This document shows, piece by piece, positions 1-5,996 of a stretch of DNA of 6,468 nt. The stretch is from a bacterium (lineage in GTDB: Bacteria; Krumholzibacteriota; Krumholzibacteria; LZORAL124-64-63): the NCBI GenBank assembly GCA_021767885.1, contig JAASSM010000116.1, positions 1 to 6,468 of the forward strand, written 5' to 3'. Both the position numbers and the translations under genes were made by a program. A model generated the notes under the pieces. The model was not told the DNA's origin, did not search any database, and was given only the letters and a program-made list of their open reading frames with translations. The first letter of the stretch is position 1. The number at the start of each line of letters is the position of its first letter.

Positions 1-1522
1 CCGGCCGGGGCCCGCCGGCCGCGCGGCGCGGCGTCGCGGGGGGCAGACCGCCGGCGCGGAGTCCGCCGGTGCGCGAGACGCCGCCCTCGATGACACGCTG
101 CAGCTCGTCCGCCACCAGTCCGAGGGCGTCGGCCTGATCCATCAGGACCCGCGAGGATGAGGCCGATTCCTCGGCCACCGCGGCGTTGGACTGGGTCAGG
201 CCGTCCATCTGGGTGACGGCGCGGTTGATCTCGCCGACGCCGCCGGCCTGCTCGTCGCTGGCGCTGGCGACCCGGTCCACCAGGCCGCTGACGTTGCCGA
301 TCCCGGCGACGATCCGCTCCAGCGCCCCGGCCACCTCCTGCACCACCTGCACGCCGTTGTCGGAGTTGCGCCGGGATTCCTCCAGCAGTCCGGCCGTGTT
401 CCGCGCCGCCTCGGCGGAGCGCTGCGCCAGGTTGCGGACCTCCTCGGCCACCACGGCGAAGCCCTTGCCGGCCTCGCCGGCCCGGGCGGCCTCCACCGCC
501 GCGTTCAGCGCCAGCAGGTTGGTCTGGAAGGCGATCTCGTCGATGGTCTGGATGATCTTCGCCGTGCTGTCGGCCGACTCCTTGATGGCCTGGATGGCGC
601 CGGCCATGCGCTGCATGGATTCCTGGCTGGACTGCGTGGCGGCCTCCACCTCGCTGGAGACCCGGTTGGCCTCCCGGGCGGACTCGGCGTTCTGCCCGGT
701 CTGCGCCGCGAGCTGTTCCAGCGACGCGGAGGTCTCCTGCAGGCTGGCCGCCTGCGTCGAGGCGCTCTCGGCGATCTGCTGGCTGGAGGACGTGAGCTGC
801 GCCGCCGACTGCTGCACCTCGCTGGAGTGGTCGACCAGGGCGGCGATCACGCGGCGCACCGGTCCGACCACCAGGCGCTGGATGATCAGGGAGATCACCA
901 CGCCGGCCACCGCCAGGACCACCACGCAGAGGATGAGGTTCATGCGCTGGCGGGCTTCCGCCGCCCGTTGCAGGGCGGTCAGGCGGCTGGTCAGCTCGGC
1001 GGCGACGTCGTCGCTGAAGGCCTGGAGCGCCGCGGCGAGCTCCTGCTGTTCGCTCGCCAGCCGCCGCGCCTGGTCCTGGACGGCGTCGCCGGCGTCGAAG
1101 CCGCACAGGGCCGTGTACACGCGCGTGGCGGTCTCGGTGTAGCCCTGGACGCGGTCGTTCAGCTCGCGGGCGCGCGAGGCGAGCGCCGGGACGTCCCGGC
1201 AGTGCTCGTGCGCGGAGCTCAGGCCGGACTGGACCTCCTGCGCGGCCTCGGCCGCCGCGGCGACCTGATCGGTCTCGCCCATCATCACGGCATCGAGGTA
1301 CTTGCTCGTCTGGCTGTCGAAGGCCACGACGGCGGCGGCCGCGGCCTGGCTGGCCGGGAAGACGTGCTCGGCGGTGGCGGTGATCTCGTGCCCCTGGCGA
1401 CGGGCGCCAGCGAGGTCCATCCCCACGGTCAGGACGTAACCGGCGACCAGGATGGAGACCCCCAGCCAGATCTTGCCGGCGAGTCCGAGAGACAGGCCGG
1501 AAGGCGAAGCAGCAGAACGCAT
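1..1522 (-). CDS. Methyl-accepting chemotaxis protein, C-terminus cut by window edge
   Basis: Inner-membrane chemoreceptor that signals to CheA/CheW. The frame is open from ATG at 1522 to the window edge (507 residues visible). AAGAAGGA lies about 6 nt upstream of the start. TM1 is about residues 17-36, followed by a mostly helical periplasmic region of about 155 residues with Cys108 and Cys140. TM2 is about 194-214. The signalling hairpin is textbook: [20 protein letters not shown] at 328-347, then [20 protein letters not shown] at 349-368. Likely methylation helices are near 257-270 ([14 protein letters not shown]) and 449-457 (VAEESASSS). Counted against E. coli Tsr as I recall it, the cytoplasmic helices align without gaps. 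The segment after TM2 is about 40 residues shorter: only a GPVRRV stub resembles HAMP before the helix begins. Residues 480-507 are a Gly/Pro/Arg-rich tail that continues out of the window. Last gene of the porin / PstS-like / MCP group. Ligand unknown. Confidence 0.97.
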   Translation of the reverse strand, partial: MRSAASPSGLSLGLAGKIWLGVSILVAGYVLTVGMDLAGARRQGHEITATAEHVFPASQAAAAAVVAFDSQTSKYLDAVMMGETDQVAAAAEAAQEVQSGLSSAHEHCRDVPALASRARELNDRVQGYTETATRVYTALCGFDAGDAVQDQARRLASEQQELAAALQAFSDDVAAELTSRLTALQRAAEARQRMNLILCVVVLAVAGVVISLIIQRLVVGPVRRVIAALVDHSSEVQQSAAQLTSSSQQIAESASTQAASLQETSASLEQLAAQTGQNAESAREANRVSSEVEAATQSSQESMQRMAGAIQAIKESADSTAKIIQTIDEIAFQTNLLALNAAVEAARAGEAGKGFAVVAEEVRNLAQRSAEAARNTAGLLEESRRNSDNGVQVVQEVAGALERIVAGIGNVSGLVDRVASASDEQAGGVGEINRAVTQMDGLTQSNAAVAEESASSSRVLMDQADALGLVADELQRVIEGGVSRTGGLRAGGLPPATPRRAAGGPRP

Positions 1523-1540
1523 GGACGGTCCTTCTTGCTG

Positions 1541-1569
1541 GCGCCGGGGCGAGCGCGTCGCCCCGGCGC
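1541..1569 (-). repeat. Perfect 12-bp hairpin between the PstS-like and MCP genes
   Basis: The arms gcgccggggcga (1541-1552) and tcgccccggcgc (1558-1569) are perfect complements around a 5-nt loop. The hairpin fills most of the 55-bp gap between the upstream stop (1578) and the MCP start (1522). On the minus strand no T-run follows; the next bases lead into the MCP ribosome binding site. It is therefore more likely an mRNA 3'-end protecting or processing hairpin, or a partial attenuator, than a full terminator. The inverted repeat is directly visible; its role is inferred. Confidence 0.6.
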
Positions 1570-1577
1570 GTCACGGG

Positions 1578-2009
1578 CTACTGGACGGCGAGGATCTTGA
1601 CGGCGCCGGTGTCGGCGCCATCGGAGACGAATCCCACCGCGCCGGGTGTGGCGGCCACGTGGGCCAGCATCTCGGCCTCGCTGGCGAACTCCTCGGGGGG
1701 CGTCCCCGTGCCGGAGAACACGGCCTTCTTCCAGAAGGTCTTGAACTGGCTCGCCGACTTCTTGACGTGGGTCTTGAGGAACTCCTCGAGCACGGGGCCA
1801 TCGGCGAGCACCGCGGGCTTGACCGTGGAACCGTCGTCCCAGCTCGAGGTCTTGCCCAGGAACATGCCCTGCAGGTCGCCGCCGGAGACGGCGTCCTGGG
1901 CCACGCCCGGGTGGGCGATCACCAGCGTTCCCGCCAGCGCGGGGGCGACCAGCAGCAGGCCCATCGCGGTCAGCAGCAGACGGATGGGGAGTCGGTTGAT
2001 CGGCTTCAT
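1578..2009 (-). CDS. Small PstS-like periplasmic binding protein
   Basis: Secreted protein of 143 residues with a signal peptide at 1-26 (RLLLTAMGLLLVAPALA, cleavage after ALA) and a mature part of about 117 residues. It matches the short PstS/PBP-like class: FLGKTSSWDDGS at 50-61, FLKTHVKKSASQFKTFWKK at 77-95, then FSGTGTPPE at 98-106 and TPGAVGFV at 121-128. These are the usual FLGK, F-x-G-x-G-x-PP and PGAIGY-type signatures. At about 140 residues it is under half of a full PstS, so it may bind ligand as a one-lobe or oligomeric sensor subunit. No PstCAB genes are visible, which argues against a transport role here. ATG at 2009 is preferred to GTG at 2012 because GGAGG sits 7 nt upstream of it. 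It begins 19 bp after the porin stop. Ligand (phosphate or another oxyanion) is inferred, not shown. Confidence 0.88.
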   Translation of the reverse strand: MKPINRLPIRLLLTAMGLLLVAPALAGTLVIAHPGVAQDAVSGGDLQGMFLGKTSSWDDGSTVKPAVLADGPVLEEFLKTHVKKSASQFKTFWKKAVFSGTGTPPEEFASEAEMLAHVAATPGAVGFVSDGADTGAVKILAVQ

Positions 2010-2028
2010 CACGGGACCTCCCGGTCTG

Positions 2029-3243
2029 CTAGAAGTAGAACGTGGACTTGGCGGCGAGCATGGTCCAGCTCTCCTCGTCGAACCCGTCGGGATTCGCCGC
2101 GGGATCCACGTCGCCGGCGCCGTTCATGAAGTGGGCCTCGAGCTTGAGCAGCCAGTTGTCGGTCACGTCGAACCGGGCGGTGAGCGCCAGGTCCTTCTGC
2201 CAGGCGGCGAAGTCGGTCGCCATGTCCTCGCCGTCGCGGTCGCGCCAGTCCGGGTGGTAGACCGAGTAGTAGGTGCCGAACTCGAGGAGCGGGCTGACGC
2301 GGTAGGCGCCCTGGAGGTAGTAGCCGCCGCGGCGGTCGTCGTCCAGCATGGTGCCCATGGGCGTGGTGATCTCCATGTCCACCTCGAAACGCTGGTACTC
2401 GGCAGCCAGCGTCAACGCGTCGCGGACGTACTCGGCGGACAGGACGTAGACGCTCTTCATGTCGAGGAACAGGTCCAGGGGCAGCACGCCGGGCGGCGTA
2501 CCGGGGGGCGCGTCGGCCGGCACGAGGCCGGTGAAGTTCGCGCGGGTGTTCATCTCCATGCTCAGCAGGCTGGCGCCCACGCGCAGGCCCTCGAGCGGCG
2601 TGTTCCAGATCAGGGCGCCGCCGACGACGTACTCGCACTCGGCCTCGTAGCTCAGCATGGGCGTCCCGCCCATGGCCCGCTGGAGCAGGTAGGCCAGGAA
2701 GTCCGTGCTGTTCAGCTCGATGTTCCCGTAGAAGGCCTCGTAGTCCACGCTGGAGCTGCCGCCCACCGGCAGGTTGCCGTAGATGCTGGCGCCCTGGAAG
2801 GCGGTGGCCACGGTGCGGAATTCCTCGGTGTAGACGCTCTGGGGCATGAGCACCGGAGTGCGCACCATGTCGATGTCCCGGGTCTTGTTGTACAGCCCGA
2901 TGGGCGTCTTGACCTTGCCCACCCGGAAGCCGAGCGCATCGCGCCAGCGGTAGTCGCCGAACGCCCAGTCCAGCAGCACCTCGTTGTTGCCCTCGGGGCC
3001 GAAGTCGCGGCCGAGCAATTGCAGCCCGATGCGCAGGTTGCCGTCCACCCGGGCGGAGGTGTTGAGGATCATCTCGTTGAAGGAGAAGGTGCCGTCCTTC
3101 GTGTCCGGCGTCAGGTAGTCGTACTCGCTGGACTTCAGCCAGCCCTGGCTGACGGTGCCGTGCACGGCCACGTCCGCAGCGGCGACGGTGCTGGCGGCCA
3201 GCAGGGCCACGGCGAGTCCCGAGATCATGGTCCCGATCCGCAT
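2029..3243 (-). CDS. Outer-membrane porin, phosphate-selective (OprP/OprO)-like
   Basis: Predicted beta-barrel porin of 404 residues with a signal peptide at about 1-23 (ISGLAVALLAASTVAAA). The mature chain has alternating amphipathic strands, many aromatic girdle residues and a terminal STFYF with Phe last, the usual signal for the BAM assembly machinery. A distinctive central stretch, GKVKTPIGLYNKTRDIDMVR (109-128) followed by PVLMPQSVY (130-138), resembles porins grouped with phosphate-selective OprP/OprO. That resemblance is from memory, and the substrate is not proven. ATG at 3243 is chosen because GGGAGG lies 6 nt upstream and the signal peptide starts there. The frame stays open to 3348, but that would put 35 charged residues in front of the signal sequence. 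First gene of the probable operon with the PstS-like protein and MCP. Confidence 0.92.
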   Translation of the reverse strand: MRIGTMISGLAVALLAASTVAAADVAVHGTVSQGWLKSSEYDYLTPDTKDGTFSFNEMILNTSARVDGNLRIGLQLLGRDFGPEGNNEVLLDWAFGDYRWRDALGFRVGKVKTPIGLYNKTRDIDMVRTPVLMPQSVYTEEFRTVATAFQGASIYGNLPVGGSSSVDYEAFYGNIELNSTDFLAYLLQRAMGGTPMLSYEAECEYVVGGALIWNTPLEGLRVGASLLSMEMNTRANFTGLVPADAPPGTPPGVLPLDLFLDMKSVYVLSAEYVRDALTLAAEYQRFEVDMEITTPMGTMLDDDRRGGYYLQGAYRVSPLLEFGTYYSVYHPDWRDRDGEDMATDFAAWQKDLALTARFDVTDNWLLKLEAHFMNGAGDVDPAANPDGFDEESWTMLAAKSTFYF

Positions 3244-3267
3244 GGATTGCCTCCCGGATGGCGGTCG

Positions 3268-3285
3268 GTCGGCGCTCTGGCCGAC
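3268..3285 (-). repeat. Short inverted repeat just upstream of the porin ribosome binding site
   Basis: gtcggc (3268-3273) and gccgac (3280-3285) form a 6-bp stem with a 6-nt loop, about 10 nt upstream of the porin GGGAGG. It is short for a GC-rich genome and could be chance, but it is the third inverted repeat within about 90 nt of the porin leader. Confidence 0.3.
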
Positions 3286-3301
3286 ATGGAGAAAGACGAA
3301 C

Positions 3302-3329
3302 GGGGAGTCCGGCGTCTTCCGGGCTCCCC
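3302..3329 (-). promoter_or_regulatory. Terminator-like hairpin in the porin leader
   Basis: ggggagtccgg (3302-3312) and ccgggctcccc (3319-3329) pair over 11 positions with one mismatch around a 6-nt loop. On the minus strand the stem is followed by GTTCGTCTTTCTCC, a pyrimidine-rich run with six T in 14 bases. It lies between the candidate promoter and the porin start, so it is placed like an attenuator. It might instead be the tail terminator of the unit upstream. The structure is visible; control by premature termination is inference. Confidence 0.4.
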
Positions 3330-3342
3330 TCCTCAGCTCCGC

Positions 3343-3355
3343 GAACACCGTGTTC
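3343..3355. promoter_or_regulatory. Operator-like palindrome in the porin leader
   Basis: gaacac, one central base, then gtgttc: a perfect 6-bp inverted repeat about 20 bp downstream of the candidate -10 element. Flanking CGCG on both sides extends it with one bulge. The size and position fit a dimeric regulator site or a small RNA hairpin. No regulator can be assigned. Confidence 0.3.
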
Positions 3356-3372
3356 CGCGGCCCCCGCGGGAT

Positions 3373-3399
3373 ATATCGGGGTCCAGTGCCAGCTCTTGA
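3373..3399 (-). promoter_or_regulatory. Candidate sigma-28 (FliA-type) promoter for the porin/PstS-like/MCP operon
   Basis: Minus strand: TCAAGAGC (3399-3392), 11 bp, CCCGATAT (3380-3373). The recalled FliA consensus is TAAAGTTT-N11-GCCGATAA. The match is 4 of 8 in the first element (including T.AAG) and 6 of 8 in the second (the whole CCGATA core), with exactly the expected spacing. Start of transcription would be near 3365, giving a leader of about 120 nt. Sigma-28 control would suit an operon ending in a chemoreceptor. No convincing sigma-70 pair was found for this gene. Confidence 0.42.
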
Positions 3400-3464
3400 G
3401 AAGCAATATCGTTAAAGATTGTCCGTAGCGCGGGGCGGGAGCATGGCGCGGGGGGCGAGGAGAA

Positions 3465-3492
3465 CGGCGCTCCGCGCATTCGCGGAGCGCCG
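3465..3492 (-). terminator. Perfect 12-bp hairpin, probable terminator of the lipoprotein gene
   Basis: cggcgctccgcg (3465-3476) and cgcggagcgccg (3481-3492) are perfect complements with a 4-nt loop. The hairpin lies about 73 nt past the lipoprotein stop. On the minus strand it is followed by TTCTCCTCG, a weak U-tract. It separates the MscS/lipoprotein genes from the porin operon promoter, the place where a terminator is expected. Confidence 0.6.
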
Positions 3493-3565
3493 GACGGCTG
3501 GCTGGCAGAGGCCGGTCAGGAGGCGCGGCGGCCAGGGCGAGCGGCCGTGCCGCTGGCGCCGGGCC

Positions 3566-4342
3566 CTACTTGATGGACACGCCCTTGCCGGAGAAGACGA
3601 TGTCCGGCTCCATCTCCACGTCCTGGGCCTGCATCATGTTGGCGGCATTGATGGCCCAGATGGAGGTGCGTCCCTCCACCTCCATGGCGTTGCTGCTGAT
3701 GATCTCGCCGGGAACGGTGATGGTCATGCGGACGTCCAGCTCGTTCATCTTGCTCATGAGCACGCCCATGTACTGCATGGACTCCTGCATGTTGGCCATG
3801 CCATCGTCCATGGAGCCGGCGTCCACGTCCTCCTCGGCCATGTCGCCGGTATCCTCCGTCGGTGCGGGCAGGTCCACGGTGACGGCCTTCAGGCGATAGT
3901 TGCCGTCGTCGAGCTTCTCGATGCGCAGCTCGTCGCGGGTCTCCTCCGACTCGTCCGCGGTGGTGGCCTCGAGGAAGCGGGAGAGCTGCGTCACGTCGGC
4001 GAAGGCCACCTCCATGCGGACGCTCTTGCCGGTGGCGTCGTCGGTCTGCGAGAAGTCCTTCAGCTTCACGCCGGACTCCTTGCAGGCGGCCTCCACCGTG
4101 GCGCGGTCCAGCTCGTCGAAGTCGGGCATGTCGGTCTCGTCGCTGCCGATGCCGTCGCCGCCGAGCTCCTCGAGCTTGGCCAGGGCGTCGGCCACCTCGC
4201 GGCTCATGGAGAACGACACGGTGGCCGTGCCGGAGCCGTCGGACCCGATGTCGGTGTCCATGTGCATCTGCATGCAGCCGGTGCCGAGGGTCATGACGAG
4301 CCCGGCCAGGAGCAGGGCGGAAAGTCGCATGGTCCGTCGCAT
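3566..4342 (-). CDS. Probable lipoprotein, LppM-like, unknown function
   Basis: 258 residues. The N-terminus MRRTMRLSALLLAGLVMTLG leads into TGC, giving a lipoprotein-type signal with Cys23. The box is imperfect, with Leu at -4 rather than -3. The exported part opens with CMQMHMDTDIGSDGSGTATV (23-42), a Cys followed by beta strands around a 'D.GSGT' turn. Near the end is ITVPGEIISSNAMEVEGRTS (208-227), then IWAIN. This Cys-strand-DGSGT and 'PG..ISSN...G...W' pattern recalls LppM/DUF3153-like lipoproteins, a family resemblance from memory and not verified. Residues 162-199 are acidic then Met-rich (eight Met between 168 and 199), ending in an amphipathic helix-like QESMQYMGVLMSKMNEL. ATG at 4342 is favoured by AAAGGA about 7 nt upstream; a second ATG at 4330 also precedes the signal. 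The frame continues upstream to 4702, but that part is antisense-like and overlaps the MscS gene. It starts 106 bp after the MscS stop. Confidence 0.85.
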   Translation of the reverse strand: MRRTMRLSALLLAGLVMTLGTGCMQMHMDTDIGSDGSGTATVSFSMSREVADALAKLEELGGDGIGSDETDMPDFDELDRATVEAACKESGVKLKDFSQTDDATGKSVRMEVAFADVTQLSRFLEATTADESEETRDELRIEKLDDGNYRLKAVTVDLPAPTEDTGDMAEEDVDAGSMDDGMANMQESMQYMGVLMSKMNELDVRMTITVPGEIISSNAMEVEGRTSIWAINAANMMQAQDVEMEPDIVFSGKGVSIK

Positions 4343-4368
4343 GATGGGTTCCTTTCGTCCGAGAACGT

Positions 4369-4426
4369 GCCGGCGGGGCCGGCGTCGAGCGGTCTCGCGT
4401 GCAGGGACTCTACCGCCTCGAGGCGG
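4369..4426. repeat. Two palindromes in the MscS-lipoprotein gap
   Basis: gccggc, ggg, gccggc (4369-4383) is a 6-bp stem with a 3-nt loop. ccgcctcgaggcgg (4413-4426) is a perfect 14-nt palindrome. Together they occupy much of the 106-bp gap. Neither is followed by a T-run on the minus strand (the second is followed by TAGAGTCCC), so they are not clear terminators. They may be folded mRNA spacers or operators. TAGAGT beside the palindrome is a possible -10 element, without a convincing -35. Confidence 0.3.
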
Positions 4427-4448
4427 CCGTGTCTGCAACGCAAGACCG

Positions 4449-5525
4449 TCAGGATCGCGATTCGCCCTCCTCGGCTCGCCGCGCGGCGATGGCCTTCTCG
4501 ATGCGGGCGAGGCGGCGCGCCAGCTCCTCCTGCCGGCGGGCGGCCCCGGCCGGGTCGTCTCCGGGCCCCTCCTCGGCCACCCGGGCGATGGCCTCCCGCG
4601 TCCGCTCGTGCAGGCCCAGGAGCTGCTCGATGTTGGCCGCGTCCTCGGCCTTGTCGAAGGCCACGTCCTCCACGGTGGGGCCCGCGTCGGCGGGGACGGC
4701 ATCCGGCTCGGTCATCACCCGGGGTCTGGGGATCACCGGGACCTGGGGATCGAGGGGGCGCTGGTTCATGAAGCCGGGCGAGACGATCTCCACGCCTGCC
4801 CCGTGCAGGCGGTCGAGCATGGCCCGGCGGAGTCGGGAACGGGCGGTGAGCAGCTGCTTGACCTCCGACAGCAGGCCGGTGGCCTGGTAGGTGACCGAGA
4901 AATCGCCCAGGTCGCGGATGAGCACGAAGGGATCGGTCAGGCCGGCGTCGTCCGCGGCCTGCCGGAGCAGGTCCTCCACCTCCTGATGGTCGACGTCGTA
5001 CCCGAGGGAGACCCGGGCCGAGACGAGCGTCCCGGAGGACCGCACCACCCGGACCGGGTTGGCCACGAGGTGCAGGTTCGGCAGGGTGACCAGGTCGCGG
5101 TCCTCGGTCTGGATCTCCGTGCTCAGCAGGCCGCGCTCGGTGACCCGGCCGAACTGGTCACCCACCTGCAGGAAGTCTCCGGCGTGGAAGTTGCGGACGG
5201 CCTTGAGCATCAGGCCGGCCATGATGTTGCCCAGCAGCGTGGTGGAGGAGAACGCGACCGCGGCCGAGAACATGATCCCGAACAGGCTGAGGAGCTGGCC
5301 GCGGAGCTCGGCATCCACCGGCAGGACGATCAGCACGGTCACCGTGGCGACCAGCAGGATGAGCAGCTGCGCGATCTGGCGCCGGAATTCTCCCCGGCCG
5401 GGGGACTCTGGCCGCGGGGCCAGGACGCGCCGCACCAGCCGGCTGGCCAGCAGGGCCAGGATCACCACCAGCACCGTGGGCAGCAGGGGCAGGGCGCGGG
5501 CGAGGGTCTGCAACAGCTCGGTCAT
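4449..5525 (-). CDS. MscS-family small-conductance mechanosensitive channel
   Basis: Inner-membrane channel thought to release solutes when membrane tension rises. From ATG at 5525 it has 358 residues. TM1 is about 12-35 and TM2 about 50-70. TM3, the pore helix (about 78-113), contains FSAAVAFSSTTLLGNIMAGL (86-105), the Gly/Ala-rich packing segment typical of MscS. The beta domain follows (GDFLQVGDQFGRVTERGLLS, 116-135, and TLPN at 147-150), then the alpha/beta domain ending at IVSPGFMNQRPL (247-258). Residues 260-358 form a Pro-rich linker and a long charged helix (QEELARRLARIEKAIAARR, 332-350), a likely coiled coil not found in E. coli MscS. GTG at 5531, in frame, is an alternative start: GGAAG lies 3 nt before the GTG and 9 nt before the ATG. 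The lipoprotein gene follows after 106 bp. Confidence 0.94.
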   Translation of the reverse strand: MTELLQTLARALPLLPTVLVVILALLASRLVRRVLAPRPESPGRGEFRRQIAQLLILLVATVTVLIVLPVDAELRGQLLSLFGIMFSAAVAFSSTTLLGNIMAGLMLKAVRNFHAGDFLQVGDQFGRVTERGLLSTEIQTEDRDLVTLPNLHLVANPVRVVRSSGTLVSARVSLGYDVDHQEVEDLLRQAADDAGLTDPFVLIRDLGDFSVTYQATGLLSEVKQLLTARSRLRRAMLDRLHGAGVEIVSPGFMNQRPLDPQVPVIPRPRVMTEPDAVPADAGPTVEDVAFDKAEDAANIEQLLGLHERTREAIARVAEEGPGDDPAGAARRQEELARRLARIEKAIAARRAEEGESRS

Positions 5526-5611
5526 GGTCACGCGCTTCCGATCATGGATGCGGGGTTGCGGTGATGAGCCTAGCGCCTCGGCCGCCGGCGGACCAGCGCG
5601 AACGCGTCGAC

Positions 5612-5638
5612 GGGCCGCAGGCCGCCGCGGCGCGGCCC
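5612..5638 (-). repeat. GC-rich inverted repeat upstream of the MscS gene
   Basis: gggccgc (5612-5618) and gcggccc (5632-5638) pair perfectly over 7 bp, and the 13-nt interior is itself GC-rich and partly self-complementary. It lies about 90 bp upstream of the MscS start, so it would form in the leader if transcription begins in the AT-rich islands above. No T-run follows on either strand. Confidence 0.3.
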
Positions 5639-5750
5639 CTGGACACTGCGAGCTTTCCGGGAGGGGCCCTACGGACCCGGGCTAGACATTCCTGACGTTT
5701 TTTTCCCTGGCGGGCGGAACGACGGCGCCGGGGTGAATCCCGAGACAGCA

Positions 5751-5784
5751 ATGTTCAGAAAATGTTCAAGAATATTCATGTCAA
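5751..5784. promoter_or_regulatory. Helically phased GTTCA direct repeats overlapping a TTGACA box
   Basis: On the plus strand GTTCA (5753-5757), GTTCA (5764-5768) and ATTCA (5774-5778) recur at 11 and 10 bp, with A-rich spacers. The first two are the longer match AATGTTCA. Direct repeats at one helical turn are typical of OmpR/PhoB-family response-regulator sites, and GTTCA resembles the core of actinobacterial PhoP boxes as I recall them. On the minus strand, TTGACA (5784-5779) is a perfect -35 hexamer directed at the MscS gene; no good -10 follows at 16-18 bp. The array may therefore regulate that promoter. Repeats are visible; the binding protein is inferred. Confidence 0.4.
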
Positions 5785-5929
5785 TGATTTATGGAGATGA
5801 AGCGCGATTCGCGCCTCCGGGCGCTTGACGCATGGGGCGGTCGCGGCCCCCGGTCCCGGCGGCGCGTTTGCTAAATATATCTTTACGGGAACCGATCTCG
5901 GGTTTAACTGTAGGGCATAACAACGGTCC

Positions 5930-5990
5930 GGCCGGGGCCACGTTCTTCCGGGCAGCTTTGGGCGAGAGCTGTCTGGATGGGTTCCCGGCC
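5930..5990 (+). repeat. Tandem structured repeat, unit A
   Basis: Outer stem 5930-5936 with 5984-5990 (7 bp). Inner stem 5951-5957 with 5967-5973 (7 bp including one G-T). Loop TTGGGCGAG at 5958-5966. The right internal strand TGGATGGGTT keeps the xGGxTGGGxT pattern shared with unit B. Compared with unit B the outer stem is not extended by extra pairs. Confidence 0.75.
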
Positions 5991-5996
5991 ACCTCT

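Noticed and set aside
186..2129. Plus-strand frames opposite the MCP gene
   Set aside because: The minus strand encodes a textbook chemoreceptor without interruption; the plus frames are its shadow.
3244..3348. 35-residue N-terminal extension of the porin
   Set aside because: The extension is charged and would bury the signal peptide. A strong ribosome binding site sits before the ATG at 3243, and leader hairpins occupy the extension.
1597..3399. 600-codon open frame on the plus strand across the porin and PstS-like genes
   Set aside because: It is antisense to two genes with clear signal peptides and family motifs. Its translation is His/Val/Gly/Ala-rich low-complexity sequence typical of a GC-rich shadow frame.
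3360..3400. Sigma-54 promoter (TGGCAC near 3388) ahead of the porin
   Set aside because: The -24-like TGGCAC is present, but the expected GC of the -12 element is missing at the required distance.
3244..3464. PhoB-type box upstream of the porin operon
   Set aside because: No 11-bp direct repeats of a Pho-like core are visible there, so the phosphate link rests only on protein family resemblance.
4343..4702. 120-residue N-terminal extension of the lipoprotein
   Set aside because: It overlaps the MscS gene and is Pro/Arg-rich. The signal peptide and ribosome binding site support the start at 4342.
3419..5564. Long overlapping plus-strand frames opposite the lipoprotein and MscS genes
   Set aside because: Their composition follows the third-position GC of the minus-strand genes, they have no recognisable domains, and they overlap each other.
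5644..5704. Plus-strand terminator ending in the T7 run
   Set aside because: The nearest inverted repeat is short and lies well over 10 nt before the T-run; no plus-strand gene precedes it.
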